This document shows, in pieces, positions 9,201-19,400 of a DNA stretch of 25,630 nucleotides. Made by a program: the position numbers and the translations under genes. Each line of letters opens with the position of its first letter. The stretch's first letter is position 1. The notes under the pieces were generated by a model, which ran no database searches, was not told the DNA's origin, and saw only the letters and a program-made list of their open reading frames with translations. The stretch is from assembly GCA_019693395.1 (NCBI GenBank), contig JAAMXP010002232.1, positions 9,911 through 35,540 on the forward strand, given 5' to 3'. The stretch comes from Ettlia oleoabundans. Lineage: Eukaryota; Chlorophyta; Chlorophyceae; Chlamydomonadales.

Positions 9201-10474
9201 CCAGCACAACAGTGGTGTGCGGGGTCGTGGTGGGTTTTACATGCGCTGATATTGTCGTGGTTGGTTTTGATATTTGTTTTTCACGGTCGCCTGGGACCTC
9301 AAGTTGTACATGCTGAGTGTGCTGTGCATGCTGCGATGTGCTGCAGGGTGAAAGCGGCAAGATGAGCGCTAGTGACCAAAACAGCGCCATCTTTGTGAGG
9401 TGCGTGTGCAGTGCAACCTGATAGGAGGTTATTACGTTGGGTCATGTTCTGAACCCATACGGAGCACCCTTTTTGTGTCATAGATTCACCTGGACACATT
9501 GACACTCCATACTGTCATGTTTGTTGCAGCGACACCCCCAAGCAGATCAAGAGCAAGGTGAACAAGTATGCATTCAGCGGCGGCGGCGCAACGATTGAGG
9601 AGCACCGTGCAAATGGTGGGTGGAGGGGTTTGGGTTGGTGGCGGGATGGCTGGGACGACCCAGGGGGCTGTATCAGCGGTTGGCTACCACCTCTCAGACT
9701 GGCCCAGCACATGTTGGAGGTCAGGTTGACCGGTGAAAATGTGCTGAATTAGCTCCTGCTCTGCCTGGTTAACAGTCCTGCGCGACTCTTCTGTACATCA
9801 CAGGAGGAAACAGATTGTTTCCCTTGGACTGTTCCCTCTCTGCTGCACTCGCCCCCAAAATAGTCACGCTTTCTTGCTCTTACCTGACTGCACCCTGCGT
9901 TCTCCTGCTGTCCCCGTAGAACGGGAATCGGATTGTTGATGAGATGCGCTTCCTTCATGCTCATGCTATGCTGCTCACCCTTCCTTCAGTTCTGCTCCCC
10001 GCCTTCCCTATCAGGTGCCAACCTGGATGTTGATGTGCCCTGGAAGTGGCTCAACTTCTTCTTGGAGGACGACAAACGGCTGGCACAGGTGGGCGCTTCT
10101 GTTGTATCTAACTACGAGCGGGGGCCCGTTGTTTGTGAGCTTGCAGCCCTGTGTTTGCTCATTGCTGTTTGCTGTTTGCTGTACCTGTCCTGTGCATTGC
10201 CGCTGCCCTGTGCTCCCACCATCTTCGCACGCATCCTTGCCTTGCTTCCTATGTAGGTGTATTTGAAAGATTACTCGAAATCTTCTTGTCTCCGTCTCTG
10301 TAGATTGGTGCCGAGTACTCTAGCGGTCGCATGCTGACTGGAGAGATCAAGGCGGAGCTTGTGGGGGTGCTGAGCGAGATGGTAGAGCGACATAAGGCGG
10401 CACGAGCGGCAGTGACGGATGAGATAGTGGATGCTTTCATGACTGCACGTCCCATGACCGACCTGTGGGGCTGA
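6263..10474 (+). CDS. WRS: tryptophanyl-tRNA synthetase, cytosolic eukaryotic type
   Basis: Class I synthetase that activates tryptophan with ATP and charges tRNA-Trp in the cytosol. Thirteen exons: 6263-6352, 6575-6643, 6906-7009, 7422-7485, 7671-7795, 8032-8181, 8405-8489, 8739-8797, 9043-9163, 9347-9399, 9530-9615, 10015-10088 and 10304-10474. They join in frame to 416 aa, close to the yeast enzyme and shorter than the human one. Residues 1-30 are Gln-rich; there is no WHEP domain and no targeting peptide. The HIGH-type motif is HLGH at 117-120 after [21 protein letters not shown] (254-267) is the tryptophan and adenylate pocket region, and KMSAS is at 294-298. [18 protein letters not shown] and FLEDD match the eukaryotic/archaeal branch, not the bacterial one. 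Every junction keeps phase and agrees with the family alignment. The intron at 7010-7421 has a GC donor. The stop is TGA at 10472-10474, with TGTAA signals at 10589 and 10605. Confidence 0.97.
7010..7421 (+). other. GC-AG intron in the tryptophanyl-tRNA synthetase gene
   Basis: The exon encoding GIFFAHR must end in phase 2 (CAC AG) and join the next exon's G to make AGG before DLNELL. The only donor giving this is CAG|GCATGA at 7010-7011, with no GT nearby; the acceptor is CTGCAG at 7420-7421. The protein on both sides is conserved, so the junction is well fixed. Confidence 0.85.
7627..7651. repeat. (ACCC)n microsatellite
   Basis: Six or so CACC/CCCA tetramer units in the synthetase intron just before the acceptor at 7669-7670; they may double as pyrimidine-rich tract. 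Confidence 0.8.
8363..8389. repeat. (ACACCC)n microsatellite
   Basis: About four hexamer units of CCCACA in the synthetase intron ahead of the acceptor at 8403-8404. Confidence 0.8.
8951..8982. repeat. (ACC)n microsatellite
   Basis: Near-perfect ACC/CAC trinucleotide run with one AGC interruption, inside the intron 8798-9042 of the synthetase gene. Confidence 0.8.
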
Positions 10475-11052
10475 CCTGACCACAACAGCTACCAGCTGTG
10501 CTGGGCAGGGACGGCATGTGGAGAGACAGGGCTGATGTTTGCGCTGCCGGATTGTGGCGGTGTCCTGGCTGCTGTTGCCGACCAACAATGTAATGGGCCC
10601 TATCTGTAAGACGCATTGCTGTAGAGTGGCTCGCTCTGAGTAATGGTGTACGAGACCCAACGGCCGGGGGTAGAGCCGGTCTGCTGGAGAGGGCGCGGCG
10701 GCGCAGGACAGCAGCCCAGCGACGCTGGGCTTGGTGATGGAGGGTCGGACGTGCATGACCGCGCTTTATCGTAATGTCGACGGCTGTTCAGCCGCTATAG
10801 CTCGGCTGTTGCAAGCAGGGTTTGACAGGCATCTGGCCACGCGACCCTTGCCCGTGCCAGCGTCGCCCTACGGGCCGCATGGCTCCTTGTGGAGGCAGCA
10901 TTTGCAAACAACAGCGCGATGCCAAGTCGCGCGCCTCGGTCCCATTCCCCCTTTCCTCAGGCTTCATGCCTCGTCTGGCGCACGCACACACTCTCTGCAA
11001 AAGTGATCGCACATACCGGCGATACAACAACACTAGAGGCGCCGCAGTGACG
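10475..11052. other. intergenic region, synthetase 3' UTR and ATP synthase promoter
   Basis: 578 bases between the synthetase stop and the ATG of the gamma-subunit gene, both on +. The left part holds the TGTAA signals; the right part must hold the promoter and 5' UTR of the next gene. No further coding signal recognised. Confidence 0.6.
10589..10609 (+). promoter_or_regulatory. paired TGTAA poly(A) signals, synthetase gene
   Basis: TGTAA at 10589-10593 and again at 10605-10609, 115-135 bases after the stop codon. Either or both may direct 3' end formation. Confidence 0.55.
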
Positions 11053-14000
11053 ATGCTGCGCCGTGTGGGCCAGGCCCTGCTGCTCAGGCAGCAGGGCGCT
11101 GCCCAGCTGGTGGAGAGCCTTTCCGCGGCCGCGCAACAGGCCCAGGGGTGCGTGGGGCGCGGTGGAGGCTTACGGTTGTGCCGTGCAGGGGAACGAGCCC
11201 CGGGGCGGGGGCGGCGACGCCCGACCCACGCCTCACGCCCCTTTGCCTTGCAGGATTGCGTGCGAGGCAGTAGAGGCAGGCTCCCGCGGCGTGTCCACAC
11301 TTGCAGGTACTGTTCTCCCCCCAAAAAATCCCCGCCAGCCAGGCTACCCTCCCAGCGCACCATCCACTATGACAACCAGGGTGCACCCACCTTGTTGGTT
11401 TGGTCTCCCTCCTCACCCCGGTCTATGAAGCTCAATTCCCCACCTGTCCACCGTCCCGAATCACCTCACCCCTCCTGACTGCAGTCAAGCAGCGCATGAA
11501 GTCCGTAGCCAACATCCAGAAAATCACCAAGGCGATGAAGATGGTGGCAGCATCCAAGATGCGCACCGCTCAAGTGGGTGCTGGCTGCCGGTTGCCTGTT
11601 CCCCCAATAAGATTTCTCAGCAGTGACTGTTGATGCTGGAGTCTGTCATCACTTGTTGAGCTGTACATGAGCATGTGTACTTGTGCGTTGTTGCTGCAGC
11701 ATCATTGCATGGATGAAACACGGTGCGGAATGCCTCGTGTGCTCTCCGTATCAAACGGGTACTATAAGCGTAGCGCTTTTAATAGTTCTGCCGTCTGTGT
11801 GTATGTCAACTGTCACGTCATTGTCATGTGCGGTGCAGGCCAACACGGAGGGGTCCCGAGGCATCGTTCAGCCCTTCTTACGCATGCTGGGCGACCTGCC
11901 GGCGGCCGACGGGCCCAAGGCCGTCTTCGTGCCCGTCACCTCGGACAAGGGCCTGTGCGGTGGCATCAACACCACCATTTGCAAGTGAGCGAGGGGTTGG
12001 GGCGCGGAAACACAGCCCAACTGGCTGGGTTGGGCTGAAAACGGTAGCAACAAGTTGCCAGCAAAGGCAGAGTTCGGTACCTTCGAGAAAGCTGCTGCTG
12101 CTGGTGCTGCTTGTTTGGCACTGCCGCCTTGTTCCTGTCGCTCCTGCTGCCGACACCCAGCTGCCAAGCTGTCCGTATCGCCATTGTGCCCCCCAATGTA
12201 CTGCCCATTGTGCCTCTCATTGTACCGCCTGCAGGTACACGCGTGCCGCCATCAAGGCGGTTCAGGATGGTGCTGCTGTCTCGGAGGCCGACCAGCCCAG
12301 GGAGTCCTCGCTGGTGGTGATTGGGGAGAAGGTGCGTCCTCACAGGGCATCTAGGTTGATACCATCACACATGTTGTGTTTGGTTTATCTCGGGAAACAT
12401 TGTGCCTAGTAGTGATGGCATTATGCAACATAGAATGGCGGAGATGCAGTTGCTGGATATCCGATGTTGGCCCCACACCCCCCTCCTTGGCCTTTGTTGC
12501 GGCATATGTGCTTTATGTGCTTCACGCACGTGTGCGGTTTGCCTTGCTGTGTGTCTGTGTGCAGGGTCGCTCCCAGCTGCAGCGCGACATGCGCAACAGC
12601 ATCTATGCAACCGTCGCAGGTGGGCACACTGGGCTTTGCAGGGAGAATAGGGTCACACAGCATGTTGCTCCTACGCTGGTGGTCTCACACTGTTCTTGAT
12701 TTGAAGAGTGGCTTGTCAGCACAGCCGCTGGGCAGCGTGTCGGGTTCATTTACCATCTGTTGTTGGGAACTTGTGCGTTTATTCTTATAAAGATCGGCAC
12801 AGACGTAACAGGTTCAAACAGTGCCAGCGGATCGACTGGCGCCTGCAACTGGCCACCGCCACTCGCGTCTTGCTGTTTCCCTCACTTCTTGCCTGCCTGC
12901 CTGCCTTCAAGCTGTGCTATTACGTGAAACAAATTGTCCAGCGCACTCGCACGCTGCTGTGCATCCAGCCACACCTATCTGCTGACTTCAGACCCCGCTG
13001 ACCCCCTCCCTGCACGCTATTCCTCATCCCTGCTGCCTGTCCTTCTTCATCATTTGCACTCTATGCTCCCCCTTTCTCTTCATCATTTGCGCTCTATGCT
13101 CCCCCTTTCTCTTCATCATTTGCGCTCCATGCTGCCCCTTTCCCGCAGACACGAACAAGGTGCGCGTGACGTTCCCAGAGGCAAGCGCCATCGCTGAGGA
13201 GGTGAGAGTGGGTGGGGCGCGTTCGTGGGGCCGTGTGGATGTGTGTGCACGCTCGTATTAATGAGCCATTCTTACACACATGCGCGTTGCATGGCATTAT
13301 TTTTCCTTGCCTTTTGACAACGCATGCCACAGAAGCACGTTGCGCGCTGCTTCGTTCTTCCTGCTACCTGCCGAACAACTGCCAAACAGTCGACCTTGAT
13401 TGCCGTTACCGCCATCTTCCCCGCAGCTCCTCAAGACTGAGTACGACACCGCCCGCATCCTGTACAACCGCTTTGTGTCGGCCATCGCCCAGAAGCCCAC
13501 CATCGCCACCGTGCTGTCACCCGACGTGAGCGACATGCATGCTGCGCTGCGTTGTGGTTGGAAGGGCATGCGTGGGCAGGGGGAGCGTGGGTCGGCGGCG
13601 GGGGGGGGGNNNNNNNNNNNNNNNNNNNNNNNNNNNNNNNNNNNNNNNNNNNNNNNNNNNNNNNNNNNNNNNNNNNNNNNNNNNNNNNNNNNNNNNNNNN
13701 NNNNNNNNNNNNNNNNNNNNNNNNNNNNNNNNNNNNNNNNNNNNNNNNNNNNNNNNNNNNNNNNNNNNNNNNNNNNNNNNNNNNNNNNNNNNNNNNNNNN
13801 NNNNNNNNNNNNNNNNNNNNNNNNNNNNNNNNNNNNNNNNNNNNNNNNNNNNNNNNNNNNNNNNNNNNNNNNNNNNNNNNNNNNNNNNNNNNNNNNNNNN
13901 NNNNNNNNNNNNNNNNNNNNNNNNNNNNNNNNNNNNNNNNNNNNNNNNNNNNNNNNNNNNNNNNNNNNNNNNNNNNNNNNNNNNNNNNNNNNNNNNNNNN

Positions 14001-14533
14001 NNNNNNNNNNNNNNNNNNNNNNNNNNNNNNNNNNNNNNNNNNNNNNNNNNNNNNNNNNNNNNNNNNNNNNNNNNNNNNNNNNNNNNNNNNNNNNNNNNNN
14101 NNNNNNNNNNNNNNNNNNNNNNNNNNNNNNNNNNNNNNNNNNNNNNNNNNNNNNNNNNNNNNNNNNNNNNNNNNNNNNNNNNNNNNNNNNNNNNNNNNNN
14201 NNNNNNNNNNNNNNNNNNNNNNNNNNNNNNNNNNNNNNNNNNNNNNNTGGTGGCACGTGTGGATACATGCGTGAGTGTGGATGGGCACATGGCCTGTTCA
14301 AAGGCGTGGGAACGCATTGGCGGGTGTGTAGTTTTCTAGCTAACCAGGGGGCTAAGGGTTTACATCAAGGCAAGACCGCACTTTGATTCTCCCTCAACCT
14401 TGCAATCTTTGCCCCCGCCCCACTGCCTGGCCCCCCTTCACAGCTGACGCTGACGTACAACCGCACGCGCCAGGCCTCCATCACAACCGAGCTCATTGAG
14501 ATCATCTCGGGTGCTACCGCACTGGCGGGATGA
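11053..14533 (+). CDS. ATP3: mitochondrial ATP synthase gamma subunit (interrupted by gap)
   Basis: Central rotor shaft of mitochondrial F1-ATPase, coupling c-ring rotation to ATP formation on the beta subunits. Visible exons: 11053-11147, 11254-11306, 11485-11573, 11839-11984, 12235-12331, 12565-12619, 13149-13201, 13427-13525 and 14444-14533. The N-terminus (MLRRVGQALLLRQQ) is Arg/Leu/Gln/Ala-rich without acids, a typical mitochondrial presequence, probably cut near SRGVSTLA (42-49). The mature part has the long N-terminal helix KSVANIQKITKAMKMVAASK, the signature SDKGLCGGINTTIC (114-127) and VVIGEK. The last exon encodes LTLTYNRTRQASITTELIEI, the C-terminal helix, ending ATALAG-stop at 14531-14533. 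The part between LSPD and LTLTYNR, about 85 residues in homologues, falls in the N run at 13610-14247. The chloroplast-type regulatory Cys insertion is not in the visible part, and the sequence follows plant mitochondrial gamma. All visible phases agree. Confidence 0.96.
13045..13143 (+). repeat. three tandem 33-base repeats before a splice acceptor
   Basis: Units 13045-13077, 13078-13110 and 13111-13143, each starting CTTCATCATTTGC and ending CCCCTTTC(T/C), with one to a few differences. The third unit runs straight into the GCAG acceptor of the exon at 13149, so each unit carries a copy of the pyrimidine tract and possibly of the branch site. Confidence 0.9.
13610..14247. other. assembly gap (638 N)
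   Basis: Unresolved bases inside the gamma-subunit gene, directly after a run of G at 13600-13609. One or more coding exons are hidden here. Any open frame drawn through the N run is an artefact. Confidence 0.98.
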
Positions 14534-14855
14534 GCCTTGCTGCTGGGCTGTGCTGGACTGGCTGGGCTGAGCAGCAGGGAGTGACCGCCGGGCTTGCTGC
14601 CCAGTCCAGTTACCAAGATCGCGACTCAGGCTGTGTCACCAGGGGATCCTCCTGCAGTTGCCCTCAATGTTCTGTAGTGTGGTCCGCTCGGAACATAACC
14701 TGTGCACTGACACTCCTTGGCAAGCCGGGCAGGAAGTTTGCGAGTCCTGAAGGCCTCCCTGTGCCCACCTGAATTCCTGTGTGCGCCATTGGTCCCTCAC
14801 CCTTATCCAGTTGGCTTTGCTGATTCGACTTCAGGTAACAAAATCTGCATGTCAC

Positions 14856-14860
14856 TGTAA
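14856..14860 (+). promoter_or_regulatory. TGTAA poly(A) signal, ATP synthase gamma gene
   Basis: First TGTAA after the stop codon, 323 bases downstream. Confidence 0.5.
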
Positions 14861-15053
14861 GGGTTTGCGGTGTATGGGCAACACTTCCCACCCAGCAGTT
14901 CACCAGCAGTAATCGCACGTCAGCCCATCCCACCAGCAGCGCTTTTTCTGCAGGAAGAAACATGCTGACTATACCCGGTGCTTAACGCTTAACACGTATA
15001 ACGCTTAAGCAGGTGCAGCCAATAAGTGCCTGCTGCTGAAGCTCAAAAAATGA

Positions 15054-15058
15054 TTACA
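15054..15058 (-). promoter_or_regulatory. candidate TGTAA poly(A) signal (- strand)
   Basis: TTACA on +. By eye it is the first TGTAA met on the - strand after the stop at 16447, which would mean a 3' UTR of about 1.4 kb. A variant signal nearer the gene is also possible. Confidence 0.3.
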
Positions 15059-16446
15059 TGGTTGCAAGCACACAGGCAGGTTTCAAAGGAATATACGATC
15101 AAGGGGAAGGGGAGAGAGGCATGCAGGGATTCAGAGGCTGTTAAGCGTCCACGCAGGCAGGAAGTGTCAGTCATGCGCAAGGATGCAGGCAGCACCTTTG
15201 CAGGAAAAAAGGTGAAGTGGGGGTGACAGAATTGAGCAGGTGCCTGCAAATTGACTGGACTTGTAGTATTTAGGGCAAGACGTGATGTAGGAAGGAAAGG
15301 CGGGAACACTGGGAGGGTTACTGGCAGCCGCATGACTGGTCAGTGATGAAGGGGGTGGGACATAGCTGGTTGGAAGAAGGGACAGGACTGCACTTGTGCT
15401 GCACTCGACTGAAAGAGACGCAGGGGTTGCATAAGCGAACTGGCACGGGTACGGGTACACCTGACTGCAAAGGAATGAAGGGCACACAGGGTGGGCAGTG
15501 CCTGACAGCAAGCAGGAATTATGATAAAGATGCAGGGCATGAATGCAGCTAGGGTGCGCCGCTGAGGGCAGCAAAAAAAGGAAGGTGGGTGAAAAAACGC
15601 AGTGCATTTCTCCTGCAGGTAAGGTTACTGCGCATCTGCAGGCATGCTAGATTGCTGGCTCCCAAACTGACGCCAAACAAACGGCTCTTGGGTGGCCAAA
15701 AGATAGGGGATGTCAACATTTTCTTGAATCATCTTGAATGGTGATCGTGGCACGAGCCAGACGCACGAAAATCATTCGGGCAGGAAGCTTGCTGCTCTTG
15801 CCTGGGTGCTTGGCAGAGGCACACGACGAATGGGGCAGGACAGGAAAAAACATGCAGTGTGGGTGGGGGAGGGGCGCAGCCGCTGATGCAAGAGGTGCGG
15901 CGGGGAGCGCCCTCACCCAATTTCAGGTGATGCAATCCCCATGCCTGGGGTGAATCTTGAGGGACTGCAGCACAGACAAAAACACATGAAGGTACCAAAA
16001 AACACAGGAAACACACTGAAAAGAGTCGAGGAAAAGAATGGATTGCGATGTACCGATTGACCGACCTGCCTGGCTGGCAGGGGGGAAAAGAGAGGAATGA
16101 AAGGAGGGCTGTCTATCAGAAGTTTATGCCTATGGGCATGCGCAAGCAAATGGGGGGAAACAGATGCTTGCGCAAGTTGCCTGTGCATGGCGCAAGTGCC
16201 AGAACAATTCGCATGTCACGGTGCACGTATATGTTGGTACGGTGCGCCGCTGATGCAATGAGAGGGAGAGCTAAGCTTGTTCCCTAGCATCCGAACCCAG
16301 GTGTTTAAAGGGGGCAGTGGGTGGGCAACGGAGGTGGTAATTGGAGCTTCTACTTGCTGGTTACCTAGCCCACTGCAGGCGTCTGGAGACCCCTCACGAT
16401 ACCGAGTGTTCAGCTGTCGCTGGAAGCCCCTCCCTTGCCTTACTCA

Positions 16447-19400
16447 TCAAGCTCCCATGACCCCGCTGTCCGCCGCCCGCTGCAGCAGCTGGGCTACAAA
16501 CTCGCTGGCCGACCCTGCAGCTGCAGCAGCGTCACCCTGCCGCCGTTGCTGCTGGTCCTGAACTGTAGCAGCGGCCGCCTCAGCCACTCGACGCTGCTGC
16601 TGCTGCTGCAGCAGCCCTGCCAGGAGCGCCAAGTTGAGATTGCCAGGCACTGTGGCGGCGCCCGCAGCGCCATACACAGACTGGCGTCCCACCTGCGCCT
16701 GTGGTGGGGCCGCTGGAGGGGCGGCTGCAGTTGTCGACTGCTGCAGCAGCGGGTGCTGACGGAGGTGTGCCAGGTGCGGGTTGGATTCCAGCAGTGCTTG
16801 TAGGCCCAATAGCAGGCTATCATTCTGGGGGGCGTTGCGCTCCGGTTTGAGGGTCTGTGCTGGTACCTCCTCCTTACGCGCTGCTGCTGCAGGCTCCTTG
16901 CCTGCGCCTGCCTCAGTAACCGCCGCTTCCTCCTCCTTCTCCCCTTCATCCGGCTCCTGCGCCAGCTCCTTCTTCACACCAGCAATCCCAGCTGGCACTG
17001 CCGCCATCTCTCCCGCTTCCTTACACACCGGCTGCTGTCGCTGCTGTGTTGCATCCGCAGCACCGCCATTGACGCCATCCTGCAGGTGCTGAGAGGGCTG
17101 CAGTAGAGACTGCCCCTCTACCTGTGGCTGCTCTCCACCTTCCTCCCCCTCCTCGCACTTCTCCTCCTCCTGCTCCTGCTTGGGCGCCGCTGCAGCCGCA
17201 GCAGCCGTCGATAGCTGCTGCTCCCCTTGCTCTAGCTGCTGCCTCAGCTCTGCAAAGTGGCGCTGTAGGCAGGCCAGTTGGGGATGCTGCAGAAGGCGCC
17301 CCAAGCCACCAGCGCCAGCCGCAGCAACTGCCTGCTGCAGGCGACCGCTCTGGAGCAGGGCTTGCAGGCCGTTGGCGGCATCCTCCGGCGCTGGTGCTGG
17401 GGCTTGCGCTGGTGCTGCAGGCGCCCGTGCCGCCTGCTGGCGCTGCAGCAGGAGGGTGAGGAGGTCGGGGCCCGCACCGGCACGCGACTGCTGCGCCGCA
17501 GACGCTGCCTGCACCTGTTGCGCCTGCAGCGTCGCCAGGGCAGCAGCCGCCACCTCGGGCGGAAGCACTCGCAGCAGCACTGCAGCGCTTGGGTCGACTG
17601 GTGGCGGCGCTGCCGCCGCCGCCCCTGTTGCCGATGCGCCTTGCTGGCGCTGCAGCAGCAGCGATAGGAGGTCGGACAGGACGCCGTCACCGCTGCCGGA
17701 GGCAGTTGCCGAGGCGGCAGCTGGGCCGGCCCCGCTTGCTGTGCCAGGGTGGCCCAATCCAAAGCCAGGGCCGGATGCAGACGATCCGCCAAAGCCTGCC
17801 GAAGCACCCGATGCGGCACCAAGGGCCGGAGATGCCGTGCCGTTGCCAGGGTGCTGTTGCTGCAGCAACATGCGAAGAAGCTGCGCCTGAGACTGGCTAA
17901 GCTCGCTGCCTCCTGCTGGTATGCCTGGTATGCCGGCTGGGTGCTGAGGTGGGGCCTGCTGCCAGGCTGGATGAGGGGGCGCTGCCTGGCCGGCTGGAGG
18001 CCTGCACAAACAGACGGACCGCAGCAGAAGGTACTGTTAGAGTTGTGCTACAAAGGGTTTGCTATACCAGCGGGCAATCGACTACGGAACCAAGAGGCAC
18101 GGGGCGCGGCGGCATAGTGGCAGCAGTGGCAGGCCCCTTGGCTGCAAGCAGCAGCAGGCAGCCCCAAGCAGGCGAGAGTCTGGCCAATGCAGCCGCTGTC
18201 CTGCATTGAAGCACCAGCAGCAGCAGGAGATCCGGCTCACCCATAGGACGCTTGCGTGCCCCATCCAGGCTGCTCGCCAAACATGCCACCATACTGCTGG
18301 TGGTGCTGTTGGGGCTGCAGGGGTGGCAGGCCATAACCGCCGCCACGCTCCCGCTCCACCTGCTTTGGCAGCAATGCCGCCGCCACCTCGCCGTTTCGCG
18401 TTGCCCCCCGGCCACTGCGCCCGGCGGAAGCGCCGTTGCGGGCTCCACGGGCCCGGCGCGCACGGCTGGCGGCGCCGCTGCGGCCGTTGGCTGTTGAGTA
18501 TCCAGGTGCCGTGTCAATTTCCATAGGGGTATCCAGCAGCACTGCTTTGGCGGCAGCAGCCACCGCCGACACCGCTGCGGAGCGCTGCGGGCGAGGGCGG
18601 GCCTGCGAAACAGAGATGCCAGCGCGCAACCAGGCAGTTCAGTCCCAAATCCATGAATTCAAAAAAGGCCATGTACAAAGCAACACACATGGGAAGCAGG
18701 GCAGGTGCGGGACACGTTAACCGAAGGAAGCGGGGCTGCTGGATGTTGCGGGGATGAGGCCGGCTGTGGACGCAGCTGCTGCGGCTGCGGGCTGTCGCTG
18801 ACCCCTGCTCTCTCTCTCTCTGTGTGCTCGCTCACCCCTGCAACATCCAGCTTGGCCCGCTTGACAGCAGGGGAGCCCGCGCCTTGCTGCAGCCGCTGCG
18901 CCGCCGCTGCAGCCTGCCGGCCTCCGCTGCCGACACTCTCACTTCCATATCCGCTGCAGCAAGGGGAGAAGGGAGCAATACGACAATACTAAATGGGTGT
19001 GCTTTGCTTCAGTGCTGCGAGACGTCGTAGAGCAAGCCAAGACTGGGCCAGGCTTGGGCTAGGCTAGACCAGACGGCATTGGAAGCAGACAAAAAGTGAA
19101 TGGCACCATGGCCGAGCACTCCAGGCCGAGCAGGTCAGAGAAGTGGTGAAGCAGTGCACACTTTCTGTATCGCCTGGACGCACTACACGCCGAGGCGTGC
19201 TGTCTAGCAACATCAAGCATGTGCTAGCGGGCAGGCGATAGGCACAGTTTGAGGCAGCGGGCGGCAGAACTCACTCCTCGCTTGCTGTGGGCCCTCCCTC
19301 AGTCCAAGCCAGCAGGTTGAGGAGTGCATCTGCGGCATTCTCTGGGTCAGCCTGCACATGGTAGTACAAAGCAGAGGGCGGGGAGGATGGCAGGGTTGGC

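Larger units (their letters stand above)
14534..16446. other. convergent intergenic region / long 3' UTRs
   Basis: About 1.9 kb between two convergent genes. The left 330 bases should be the gamma-subunit 3' UTR. From about 15050 to 16446 the + strand is rich in purines (many AGG and GGAAA stretches), fitting a long pyrimidine-rich 3' UTR of the - strand gene that stops at 16447. Open frames here show no splice structure or recognisable domain. Confidence 0.5.

Noticed and set aside
13297..14386. Long frames on both strands across the N run
   Set aside because: Their length comes from unresolved bases. The real genes here are the gamma-subunit exons on +.
16781..17890. Long + strand frames opposite the Gln-rich exon
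   Set aside because: They are mirror readings of GCN repeats (Ala/Ser/Cys-rich). The - strand frame is far longer and joins in phase to upstream exons.
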